Source of the DNA: Sulfurovum sp.
Lineage (GTDB): Bacteria; Campylobacterota; Campylobacteria; Campylobacterales; Sulfurovaceae
Direction of reading: 5' to 3'
Assembly: GCA_015661535.1 (NCBI GenBank)
Contig: DQVY01000049.1
Location: 1 to 8,672 of the forward strand
Length of the DNA stretch: 8,672 nt
Within the stretch, counting starts at the first letter, position 1, and each line of letters opens with the position of its first letter. Below the pieces are notes generated by a model. The model was not told the origin of the DNA, made no database searches, and worked only from the letters and a program-made list of their open reading frames with translations. Shown piece by piece: positions 1 to 6,992 of this stretch. The translations under genes were made by a program, and so were the position numbers.

Positions 1-279
1 TTCTGTCTCAATGATCTTAAAATCATCAAAGTCCCGATAGCTTACTTCTTCATGTTTTATGTTATTGATACTGGCTAAGGGAGGGTATTCATACTCTACG
101 GCTATAAGAAATTGTTTCAGTGTATGTACATCTGCATTGATGTATATCTCAACACCAGCACTGTTGTTACTCACTGTACCTACAAGGAGATATCTTTGAG
201 ATAAGGCATAAATAAAAGGTCGGAAACCTACACCCTGTACGGTACCTGTAATATCTATTTTATAGGTAAAGTGCTCCAT
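1..279 (-). CDS. hypF: HypF, N-terminal acylphosphatase domain (partial, cut by window edge)
   Basis: This is the first 93 codons of HypF, the carbamoyltransferase that makes the CN ligands of the [NiFe] site from carbamoyl phosphate together with HypE. Translating the minus strand from the ATG at 279 gives an acylphosphatase domain: the phosphate-binding loop VQGVGFRPF is at residues 14-22, with the catalytic Arg at 20, and the GTVSN motif places the catalytic Asn at 38. The zinc-finger, YrdC-like and Kae1-like domains expected of HypF (about 750 residues) would lie beyond the window. The start is supported by AAGGAG ten bases upstream. The gene begins inside the last codons of hydE (20-bp overlap), so it is part of the hyd operon and probably translationally coupled. 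The acylphosphatase motifs are seen directly; full-length HypF is inferred. Confidence 0.93.
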   Translation of the reverse strand, partial: MEHFTYKIDITGTVQGVGFRPFIYALSQRYLLVGTVSNNSAGVEIYINADVHTLKQFLIAVEYEYPPLASINNIKHEEVSYRDFDDFKIIETE

Positions 280-2275
280 GTACCGCGTTCTCCTTGCCCA
301 TAGGAAAGTTTTTACTCATAATAGGATTTTTCTGTCCCAATGTTCTCTGTATTCTACCATAGAGTGACTGATTGGCGAAGGTTTCTCCTGTAAGGACTAC
401 TGTATTGCTCCCTACTTTGTCACATAATTGCGGCACGATCTCCCCAATATAGTCTCCAAATGACTCATAAATACTGTAACACATAAAGTTATTTGGCACA
501 TCTCCCAACTGATAAGACATGATTGATGTTAAAAAGGCATAGTTATCGAAACGATTGTCTTTGACTCTCGTGTCAATTTGTAAGCCACCTTTGCCTAAAA
601 AACTCAATGCTTCTGCAGAGATACCTTCAAAACTTTCATCTGCTAACCCCAGTGTAATGGCAGTCACTTCAAAAATATCCATATCTCCCTCTAAGTTATC
701 CAGTCTCTCCCACACTTCAGGATAGGCTTTTTTGTAGTTACCTACAAGTCTGTCTGACCCCTCTCTTAAAGTACGTATCTTTTCCCAAAGGTTGTCAGAT
801 TCAAAAGGTATAGGAGGCACAGCATCAATAACTGTTTTTCCATTATAATACAAAAAGTGCAAGCTTCCGTCAAAATGTACTCCAATAGCCTTTTGACCTA
901 CTTTATAATGTTCAGAAAGTACAGACATCATAGAGGCTTTATACTGTTCAAAACGATGTTCATTGGCATGTCCACTTTCAAAGTCTTCATTTTCCAGCAC
1001 ATAGATCTCATCTGTATTGACAGTATCAAAAACTTCTATGGAGTCAATGATCCTTTTTCCGTCTACCTCTACACAAGCAAGATCGTGTGCTACTGTCACT
1101 CTATTCTTATTTCCTTGCACTTTTGCAGGGAACAAGATACGCTCACCGGAGACAAATAGTTTGGTATCTTGATTGATGAAAAGTTTCATATCTTTTTGTG
1201 TGTTGATTGGCATATCGAAATCTACTAAAAAATCTGCCTCTGCACTGCTGTCACACTCAACATAGGCAATATACTCCAAGCCATGTTTTACTGCTTCACC
1301 TGCTAAAAGCATAGTCATACCATCATCAGGGTATTTCACCAACACCGAAGAACCATAGATATTTTTAATCACATCACTTTTAGTTGCCACTCTTAACAAC
1401 GGTCGTTCTATACTCAAGAGTGCATTAAATTCCTGTTCAACCATCATAAGGTGTTCATTAAAGCCCGCTGCACTCACCATTAACAAAGTAGAGAGTGATA
1501 CATCCCCATCAGCAGTCTTACCAAAAGTATAAGGACTTTTTGCCAATCCTGTCTCTAGGGTATCTGTTGTAAACCCAATATTTTTAACTGCATCCAAATC
1601 TTTATTGGGGTTAAAAAACTTTCTGTATCCATGCATGGTTTTCATAAGCACCGTTTGTCCGGAAGAAATAGCCCCTGCACTTGCTTTAAAAAGCTTACGG
1701 TAATCCCCTTTGTTGAGTGCCATATGTTCTGTTTCTTTATCTAACATACGTAAACCTATACCACATTCTATACATGAGATAAGAGGATAATCTGCCCGCA
1801 AAGCATTATGTTTTCGTTCCTCTTCACAAGCCCTACAAGGGACTAAGAACTTCATCGTAGTGTTCGCACGTTCATAGGGATATTTTGTGAGAAAAGGATG
1901 TTGGGAACCACAGTTATTACAAGAGGTAAAAGGGTAAAAATAGCGACGAGAACTTACATCGAACATCTCTTTTTGACAGCTGGGACAAGGTGCGATGTTG
2001 AGGGGTAAATTGACTTGTTCTACAGGCATAAGTGCAGGTTTCTCTTCTGAAAAATAGTGTTTACCTTTTCCTAAAAAAAGAGACGCAGGAATCACATCTT
2101 CTATGCCGAGTAAAAATGCTTCTAATTTCTCATCTTCTTTGTTAAATGTCATGATGATCTTATCTACTGTTTGAAGTACGTCTACTTCCATCTCTTCTTG
2201 TGTTGCATAGGCCCGTATAAGATTAGCAATATAATTTTTGTTCGAAGTAAAGGCTATCTCAAAGATAAAATACAT
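260..2275 (-). CDS. hydE: HydE, HypF-like hydrogenase maturation protein without a working acylphosphatase domain
   Basis: This 671-residue protein is a HypF relative. Two HypF-type zinc fingers are clear: CxxC-x18-CxxC (Cys97, 100, 119, 122, with the typical RRYFYPF stretch between) and CxxC-x17-CxxC (Cys147, 150, 168, 171). Residues about 192-350 look like a degenerate YrdC domain (GQTVLMKTMHGYRKFF, aligning with the HypF GGxVAIKGxGG stretch). The C-terminus resembles the Kae1-like domain (LTGETFAN at 628-635, matching the HypF LSGGVFQN motif), but I see no HHHAH metal motif. Residues 1-72 have no VQGVGFR loop, so the acylphosphatase activity is absent. Position after hydD matches hydE of Wolinella and Helicobacter hyd operons, whose product is needed for hydrogenase formation but has an unclear reaction. 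The start ATG has AGGA six bases upstream. The gene overlaps hypF and follows hydD by 27 bp. Confidence 0.9.
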   Translation of the reverse strand: MYFIFEIAFTSNKNYIANLIRAYATQEEMEVDVLQTVDKIIMTFNKEDEKLEAFLLGIEDVIPASLFLGKGKHYFSEEKPALMPVEQVNLPLNIAPCPSCQKEMFDVSSRRYFYPFTSCNNCGSQHPFLTKYPYERANTTMKFLVPCRACEEERKHNALRADYPLISCIECGIGLRMLDKETEHMALNKGDYRKLFKASAGAISSGQTVLMKTMHGYRKFFNPNKDLDAVKNIGFTTDTLETGLAKSPYTFGKTADGDVSLSTLLMVSAAGFNEHLMMVEQEFNALLSIERPLLRVATKSDVIKNIYGSSVLVKYPDDGMTMLLAGEAVKHGLEYIAYVECDSSAEADFLVDFDMPINTQKDMKLFINQDTKLFVSGERILFPAKVQGNKNRVTVAHDLACVEVDGKRIIDSIEVFDTVNTDEIYVLENEDFESGHANEHRFEQYKASMMSVLSEHYKVGQKAIGVHFDGSLHFLYYNGKTVIDAVPPIPFESDNLWEKIRTLREGSDRLVGNYKKAYPEVWERLDNLEGDMDIFEVTAITLGLADESFEGISAEALSFLGKGGLQIDTRVKDNRFDNYAFLTSIMSYQLGDVPNNFMCYSIYESFGDYIGEIVPQLCDKVGSNTVVLTGETFANQSLYGRIQRTLGQKNPIMSKNFPMGKENAVHGALYL
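290..295 (-). promoter_or_regulatory. Ribosome binding site of hypF inside hydE
   Basis: The minus strand reads AAGGAG here, ten bases before the ATG at 279. It lies within the coding sequence of hydE and fixes the hypF start, which precedes the hydE stop codon. Confidence 0.7.
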
Positions 2276-2302
2276 GGGTTTTCCTGATTTTGAATTATTG
2301 GA

Positions 2303-2881
2303 TTAAGAGTGTAACTTTGACATATCTGTAAAGTCAGCTATTTTTGGGTTTGCATAAGCATCTATAATGCTTTCAAATGTGACTTCTTGTGAAGTTTTTC
2401 TTGTAAGTACAATACCAGAATTTTTTAATTCTTTTAGTGTTTCATCTACAAGTGCAGGCATATGCGCTAAAGCTTCAGGCGTCATAGCATTTTTGACATC
2501 TACGATGTCATGAGGTACCATGGTGATAAGTTGGACTTCACCCATATCTTCATGAAAAGAGCAAATTTCTATCATCATGGTAATTTCAACTTCATTGGCA
2601 GTTTTACGTGTAGCATCTTCGTTTGCCATTACTTCTTCGGCATTTTCAGAGCTTATAGTACCTACAGGTCCGTTTTTAGACCCTGTACCTACAACAATAA
2701 TCTTGTCATATTCTTGGTAATAGGTCATTAAAGTAAACCCAAGTGTACCACCCTCAACAATCGTTAAATGTGGATGAGCTTCATAGTTTTCTTCAATGTA
2801 TTTTACCAAGTACGCACCAAGGCCCTCATCGTGGAACATAATGTTCCCTATACCGATGAGTGCTATTTTATTATCTGCCAA
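2303..2881 (-). CDS. hydD: HydD, hydrogenase maturation protease family (HyaD/HybD), with altered metal ligands
   Basis: This 192-residue protein belongs to the endopeptidases that remove the C-terminal tail of the large subunit after nickel insertion. The N-terminal family motif GIGNIMFHDEG is at residues 10-20, giving the first nickel ligand as Glu19 (Glu16 of E. coli HybD). The region after the second strand, normally containing an Asp (HybD Asp62), reads VVGTGSKNG, so that position is Gly65. The third ligand (HybD His93) aligns with Asn96 in TANEVEI. The protein is therefore clearly in the family, but two of three ligands are replaced. The start is TTG: an in-frame TAA lies two codons upstream, and the next in-frame ATG (residue 15) would cut the GxGN motif. 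The gene sits 26 bp after hydC and 27 bp before hydE. It could be a variant protease or a non-catalytic chaperone. Confidence 0.9.
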   Translation of the reverse strand: MADNKIALIGIGNIMFHDEGLGAYLVKYIEENYEAHPHLTIVEGGTLGFTLMTYYQEYDKIIVVGTGSKNGPVGTISSENAEEVMANEDATRKTANEVEITMMIEICSFHEDMGEVQLITMVPHDIVDVKNAMTPEALAHMPALVDETLKELKNSGIVLTRKTSQEVTFESIIDAYANPKIADFTDMSKLHS

Positions 2882-2887
2882 ATGTTA

Positions 2888-2893
2888 CCCTTT
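2888..2893 (-). promoter_or_regulatory. Ribosome binding site of hydD (supports a TTG start)
   Basis: AAAGGG on the minus strand lies six bases before the TTG at 2881. With an in-frame stop just upstream it makes TTG the only start that keeps the N-terminal motif. Confidence 0.6.
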
Positions 2894-2907
2894 GGAATGA
2901 AAAAGCC

Positions 2908-3657
2908 TTAGGCTTCTTCATCCTCTTTTATTTTTACATATTTACTACCACCAACGATGATAGAGATATCACCCTCTTTCCAGAAGATCGTTCTCCAGAA
3001 TTGGTAATAGATATGAAATACTACCCATGTGATAAGTAGCCACATCGTAGTATGATGAGCAATACGTACATCCATTATATTTGCACCTGTTGCAGTAGAA
3101 CCAACCATCCATGAGCTTACAGGAAGTGTCCAATCAGTTACTAAATGCAACATCCATGGCCACCAGGCACCTATACTACTAATACCTGACTCAAGTCCAT
3201 GTACATACATTTGGAGTCCGGTCAATAACATCCAGATCATTAAGAAGTGGAAGATAAAGAAAAAAGTAATATTAAAACTATCATTATGCTCTGAATTAAA
3301 CTTCTTACGTCTGTTAAGGGTAAGAAGATTTAAAAGTACTTCTACAAATTCAGATAGATTCTGTTTATTTGGTATCACTTTCCCCCATGGTCTATCAACA
3401 CGTGAGAAAAATGTCAGATAGAAAACAATAATAGATGTCACATCAAAAATAATAGCCACAATAAAGTGTACCCATCTATTCCATGCCATCACATATTTAT
3501 CTACAGCAGGATCTGCTATCAATGCTTGATAATACGGAGCTGCTATATAGAGCCCCGTTATAATTGCTGCAATCATTGAAATAACATTTACCCAGTGGAT
3601 AATTCTCATTGCACCTGTTCTACGTTTAACCTGTACATATCCTGGTTTATCTTTCAT
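2908..3657 (-). CDS. hydC: HydC, diheme cytochrome b membrane anchor of the [NiFe] hydrogenase
   Basis: HydC carries electrons from the small subunit to the quinone pool in the cytoplasmic membrane. Starting at the ATG at 3657 it is 249 residues, normal for the HyaC/HydC family. Hydrophobic helices are visible at about 18-40, 62-84, 129-151 and 200-221, with a further semi-hydrophobic stretch around 163-185. Likely heme b ligands are His21 (RIIHWVN) in helix 1, His64 (RWVHF) in helix 2, and His201 or 202 plus His215 in the last helix; the 14-residue spacing of the last pair fits diheme binding in one helix. An upstream TTG at 3690 would extend the protein by 11 residues, but the ATG is preferred because AAGGGGG lies just before it. 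The C-terminal tail is acidic and probably cytoplasmic. The gene starts 10 bp after the hydB stop. Confidence 0.94.
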   Translation of the reverse strand: MKDKPGYVQVKRRTGAMRIIHWVNVISMIAAIITGLYIAAPYYQALIADPAVDKYVMAWNRWVHFIVAIIFDVTSIIVFYLTFFSRVDRPWGKVIPNKQNLSEFVEVLLNLLTLNRRKKFNSEHNDSFNITFFFIFHFLMIWMLLTGLQMYVHGLESGISSIGAWWPWMLHLVTDWTLPVSSWMVGSTATGANIMDVRIAHHTTMWLLITWVVFHIYYQFWRTIFWKEGDISIIVGGSKYVKIKEDEEA

Positions 3658-3662
3658 AATAT

Positions 3663-3669
3663 CCCCCTT
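3663..3669 (-). promoter_or_regulatory. Ribosome binding site of hydC overlapping the hydB stop codon
   Basis: AAGGGGG on the minus strand shares bases with the hydB stop TAA (3670-3668) and ends five bases before the hydC ATG at 3657. It decides the hydC start and suggests coupling with hydB translation. Confidence 0.75.
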
Positions 3670-5587
3670 AGAATGCACAAGTAGGGTCAACTTTATAGAC
3701 AGCTAACTCCTTACCGTTTGTATCCATCACATGCACTGCACAGGCAATACAAGGATCAAAGCTGTGAACCGTTCTTATAATTTCTAATGGCTCTTCAGGA
3801 TTTGCCACCTTAGTACCAATAAGAGATGCTTCATATGCACCTATCTCACCATTTGGTCCTCTAGGACCTGCATTCCATGTAGAAGGAACTACTGCTTGGA
3901 AGTTTTTCACCAAACCATCTTTAATAACGATCCAGTGACCTAAAGATCCTCTAGGCGCTTCAGCCATTCCTCTACCTTTACAGTCTTTACTTACTTCATC
4001 GAAGTCAAATTCTGTCCAAGTAGAAAGGTCACCAGAAGCTGCATTTTTAGCAAGTTCTGCTGCCCAGTCTGCCATTGCATCAGCTATCATCTCTGTTTCG
4101 ATGGCACGTGCTGCTGTTCTACCCACAGTTGAGAAAAGTACCGTAATTGGCAGACCTGAACGTTTCAAGAAGTTACCTACATATTTAGTGATATTTTTAT
4201 CACCTTTTACGTAACCGATAACCATACGTGCAAGAGGCCCAACCTCTACTTTACGTCCATCATAGAGTGGAGACTTGATCCATGAGTATTTTTCTTCCGT
4301 TTTAAGGTACGCATAGCCGTCATCTTTTTTGTTAAGTCCAGTATATTTAGGAATGGTTGTTCCTACATATGGATGCTCAGGAGCACCTGTACCCTCAAAC
4401 CATGAGTGTGTCACATCTTCTGAGATCTTATCTTCATCAAGTTCATGTACTTGTGTAATGTCACCATCAAGTACTACACCTTGAGGCAAGAAGAGTTCCG
4501 ATTTATAGAAGCCTGTATCATCCAGTCTAAAGTCACCATAAGACATATATGACAAGAGTCCACCACCAGAACCACCTACACCTTTACCAAGTGTACCTTT
4601 ATGGTCTGTTCCATGGAATGACTGAGAAGCATCTGTTGCTTCTGCCGCATAGGCAGTTCCTGCCATATAGATATCTGGAAGATATGCTCTTTTTACAAAG
4701 TCTGTCGTCTCACGTAACAACTCTTGGAAAAGAGCTATACGTGCAGGATTTTGAATATCTTGTACACAAGTAACTCCACCAACAACAATAGATTGCGGGT
4801 GTGGTGATTTTCCACCAAAGAGTGCATGCATTTTAGACATACGTCTTTGTACATCAAGTCCTTTCAGGTAGTGTGCTACACCAATAAGGTTTTGCTCAGG
4901 TGTAAGTTTGTACCCTTTGTTACCCCAGTATCCGTTTCCAAAGATACCTAAACGGCCCTCTTTAGCAAACTTAACGATACGGTCTTGAATAGCTTTAAAG
5001 TCAGATGCTCCTGATATATATGGTGTAGTCCCCGCTGCTTTAGCCCACTTCACTGCTTCTCTTGCCGTTGCTTCAGGGTCCGCTTTTGTTGCAGAGATAA
5101 TATCTACAAAGTCAAGTGCATGTAAGTGGTAAAAGTGTACAAAGTGATCATGTACTTGCAATGAACCTTGAATAAGGTTACGTACTATACGTGCATTTTT
5201 TGGAATGGTAATGTTAAATGCATCTTCAACCGCTTCAATAGATCTTTGATAATGTGTACCTGTACATACACCACAAATACGCATTGTCATTAAACCAACA
5301 TCTCTAGGATCTCTATCTTTTACAATAGTCTCAATTCCTCTAAACATTGTTGAAGAAGACCATGCATCGATAATAGTGTTGTCACTGTCGATCACTGCTT
5401 CAATTCTAAGGTGACCTTCAATTCTTGTAATCGGGTCAACAATAATATGTTTATTTCCATTGGCATCTGTTGAATGGAAATTACCATCTGAACCATGTGC
5501 TACTGCTTCTGGTGCTACCGCTGTTTCTGTTGTCTCTGTACCGCCTCCGGTTACGTTAGCGTCTACTTGTTCATTTAATTCTGGCAT
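3668..5587 (-). CDS. hydB: HydB, [NiFe] hydrogenase large (catalytic) subunit
   Basis: HydB holds the Ni-Fe(CN)2CO site that splits H2 in the periplasm. The family signature DPITRIEGH is at 51-59. The nickel ligands are complete: Cys105 and Cys108 in RICGVC, Cys613 and Cys616 in DPCIACAVH. A 20-residue tail (620-639, VMDTNGKEL... to CAF) follows His619, as expected of a precursor processed after nickel insertion. There is no signal peptide; export would be by hitch-hiking with HydA through Tat. Unusual is the first 46 residues, rich in Thr, Glu, Ala and Gly, ahead of the usual start of the conserved domain, which makes the protein 639 residues rather than about 570-600. The ATG overlaps the hydA stop by one base (TAATG) and is preceded by GGAGGAG, so the start is well supported. 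Confidence 0.98.
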   Translation of the reverse strand: MPELNEQVDANVTGGGTETTETAVAPEAVAHGSDGNFHSTDANGNKHIIVDPITRIEGHLRIEAVIDSDNTIIDAWSSSTMFRGIETIVKDRDPRDVGLMTMRICGVCTGTHYQRSIEAVEDAFNITIPKNARIVRNLIQGSLQVHDHFVHFYHLHALDFVDIISATKADPEATAREAVKWAKAAGTTPYISGASDFKAIQDRIVKFAKEGRLGIFGNGYWGNKGYKLTPEQNLIGVAHYLKGLDVQRRMSKMHALFGGKSPHPQSIVVGGVTCVQDIQNPARIALFQELLRETTDFVKRAYLPDIYMAGTAYAAEATDASQSFHGTDHKGTLGKGVGGSGGGLLSYMSYGDFRLDDTGFYKSELFLPQGVVLDGDITQVHELDEDKISEDVTHSWFEGTGAPEHPYVGTTIPKYTGLNKKDDGYAYLKTEEKYSWIKSPLYDGRKVEVGPLARMVIGYVKGDKNITKYVGNFLKRSGLPITVLFSTVGRTAARAIETEMIADAMADWAAELAKNAASGDLSTWTEFDFDEVSKDCKGRGMAEAPRGSLGHWIVIKDGLVKNFQAVVPSTWNAGPRGPNGEIGAYEASLIGTKVANPEEPLEIIRTVHSFDPCIACAVHVMDTNGKELAVYKVDPTCAF

Positions 5588-6825
5588 TAGTACTCTCCTC
5601 CATCTTCTCTTTTACCTGCTACTGCACTTGCTGCTGCATGAATACCAATACCGATACCCGCTGCAGTTAACAATCCTAAACCAAATTCATCCACTGTTTT
5701 TTCAACGCCTCCTGTTGGGGCCTTAATGTTAGCATTTGACATTGGTCTCTCATACGCGTATTTGTCCCAGAAATCTGGTTCTGAACACCCAATACATCCA
5801 CGTCCAACACCAATAGGCCAGTTCACACCTTCATTATAACGAATGATCGAACAGTTATTGAATGTCATTGGACCTTTACATCCTACTTTGTAAAGACAGA
5901 AGTTGTTTTTCGCACCTTCATCACCCCACTCTTCAACATACTCACCTGCATCAAAGTGTGCACGTCTTTCACAGTTATCGTGAATACGGTACCCAAATGC
6001 AAACTTAGGTCTTAAAAGTGAGTCAAGCTCAGGAATAGTTCCTGTAAGTACAAAGTGTAAGATAACCCCAACCATGTTAGATGGGTTCGCCGGACAAGCA
6101 GGGATGTTAATTATCGGCTTGCCTTTAACCACATCCATCACACCTACAGAATCTGTAGGATTTGGCGCAGCAGCAGGAATACCACCATACGTTGCACAAG
6201 AACCAACAGCAACTACTGCTGCTGCACCTTCTGCGGCACGGTGTAAGTGGTCTACAAATGTTTCACCTTTTGCACCAATGGTTCCAAACTGACCATTCAT
6301 ACCTAGAGGAACAGCACCTTCAACAAAGAGAAGGTACTTTCCTTTAAAGTGTTCCATAGCTTCATCCATCTGTTTTTCAGCCTGGTGGCCAGAAGCAGCT
6401 TGAAGTGTTTCATGGAATTCTAACGAGATAATGTCTAAGATGATCTCATCGATTTTAGGTCCGTCTGAACGTAGGAGGGCTTCAGAGTTACCTGCACAGT
6501 CAGAAAGCTCTACCCAAATGACAGGTACTCTGTTCATGAGTACAGCTGCTTCAGCCACAAGTGGTGTAAATGAAGCAGGAAGCATTAACATTGCAGTTGT
6601 AGCAGATGCCCATTTTAGGAAGTCACGTCTCTCTAAACCTTGATCTTCAATGCTTTCCGTGAAATCAACTCTATTGTTAAGAGGTTTAAGTTTCTTTAAC
6701 TCCTCGATCCTCTTTTGACAAGATATATATAATTCGTCATAATAGGCATCACCCTTATTGGTATCTACCTGTGCACTTTCTGCCGTAAAAAGTTTTTTTA
6801 CGGACTCTTCTTTGTCTATACTCAT
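5587..6825 (-). CDS. hydA: HydA, [NiFe] hydrogenase small subunit with Tat signal and C-terminal anchor
   Basis: HydA relays electrons from the active site through three Fe-S clusters to HydC. A twin-arginine motif RRDFLK (66-71) followed by a hydrophobic stretch and AEAA at 91-94 shows Tat export; about 65 residues precede it. The distal cluster ligands are His282, Cys285, Cys310 and Cys316; the medial [3Fe-4S] ligands are Cys325, Cys344 and Cys347. The proximal cluster has Cys110, Cys210 and Cys244, but the fourth position is Asn113 (DCAGNSE instead of the usual CxGCSE). The extra cysteines of O2-tolerant enzymes are also absent. A C-terminal helix (about 382-403) anchors the protein and contacts HydC. 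AAGGAG six bases upstream supports the ATG. The gene is the first of the hyd operon and has its own promoter. 412 residues is slightly long because of the extended leader. Confidence 0.97.
   Translation of the reverse strand: MSIDKEESVKKLFTAESAQVDTNKGDAYYDELYISCQKRIEELKKLKPLNNRVDFTESIEDQGLERRDFLKWASATTAMLMLPASFTPLVAEAAVLMNRVPVIWVELSDCAGNSEALLRSDGPKIDEIILDIISLEFHETLQAASGHQAEKQMDEAMEHFKGKYLLFVEGAVPLGMNGQFGTIGAKGETFVDHLHRAAEGAAAVVAVGSCATYGGIPAAAPNPTDSVGVMDVVKGKPIINIPACPANPSNMVGVILHFVLTGTIPELDSLLRPKFAFGYRIHDNCERRAHFDAGEYVEEWGDEGAKNNFCLYKVGCKGPMTFNNCSIIRYNEGVNWPIGVGRGCIGCSEPDFWDKYAYERPMSNANIKAPTGGVEKTVDEFGLGLLTAAGIGIGIHAAASAVAGKREDGGEY
5595..5601 (-). promoter_or_regulatory. Ribosome binding site of hydB inside the end of hydA
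   Basis: GGAGGAG on the minus strand lies seven bases before the hydB ATG and inside the last hydA codons. It supports the long N-terminus of HydB as genuinely translated. Confidence 0.75.
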
Positions 6826-6856
6826 TCTACTCTCCTTTTTATTTTAGAATTCTATT

Positions 6857-6870
6857 TGAATGCTCGTTCA
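6857..6870. promoter_or_regulatory. Second palindrome overlapping the predicted hydA start site
   Basis: TGAAT-GCTC-GTTCA differs from the perfect palindrome by one base and is centred 45 bp downstream of the main site. It covers the predicted transcription start, so a bound regulator here would hinder transcription. On the minus strand it reads TGAAC-N4-ATTCA, like the site at 7935-7948. Confidence 0.4.
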
Positions 6871-6917
6871 TTATCATAGGAAAAATAAACTTAAATAAAA
6901 TTGAATTAAGATTCATT
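6866..6917 (-). promoter_or_regulatory. Predicted hydA promoter with an activator-type palindrome
   Basis: On the minus strand the palindrome TGAAT-CTTA-ATTCA occupies 6915-6902 and a -10-like TATGAT lies at 6878-6873. Transcription would start near 6867, which puts the palindrome centre (6908.5) about 41.5 bases upstream, the class II activator position for CRP/FNR-family regulators. No good -35 box is seen. The same arrangement, base for base in spacing, recurs in the two promoters near 7815-7977. The start site is a prediction. Confidence 0.6.
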
Positions 6918-6947
6918 TCGTCCAATTTAGTTCAATATATTAAATTC

Positions 6948-6980
6948 TAAACATAAGTAAAATATATATACTTATGTTTA
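6948..6980. terminator. Perfect 12-bp inverted repeat after the c-heme gene (possible terminator or operator)
   Basis: TAAACATAAGTA (6948-6959) and TACTTATGTTTA (6969-6980) pair perfectly around a 9-base AT loop, 12 bases past the stop codon of the upstream gene. The stem has only two G-C pairs and no T-run follows in either direction, so it is a poor intrinsic terminator. It could be an mRNA 3' end stem or a protein-binding palindrome for the hydA promoter region. Confidence 0.4.
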
Positions 6981-6992
6981 ATATAACTATAG

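Noticed and set aside
857..1159. Plus-strand open frames opposite hydE, hydD, hydB, hydA and the c-heme gene
   Set aside because: They lie antisense to well-supported genes, show no family motifs and have no convincing ribosome binding sites.
3658..3690. TTG at 3690 as the hydC start
   Set aside because: It would lie inside hydB and adds 11 residues not resembling the family; AAGGGGG just before the ATG at 3657 decides for the shorter form.
6484..6495. HydA Asn113 and HydD Gly65/Asn96 as sequencing errors or pseudogene decay
   Set aside because: All frames are intact and the remaining motifs are conserved; three independent substitutions at key sites without any frameshift look like true divergence. 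Single-base errors cannot be excluded from the sequence alone.
6902..6915. ArgR (ARG box) as the regulator
   Set aside because: The core TGAAT-N4-ATTCA fits, but the location near -41.5 of three promoters suits an activator, and no arginine gene is present. It is kept only as an alternative.
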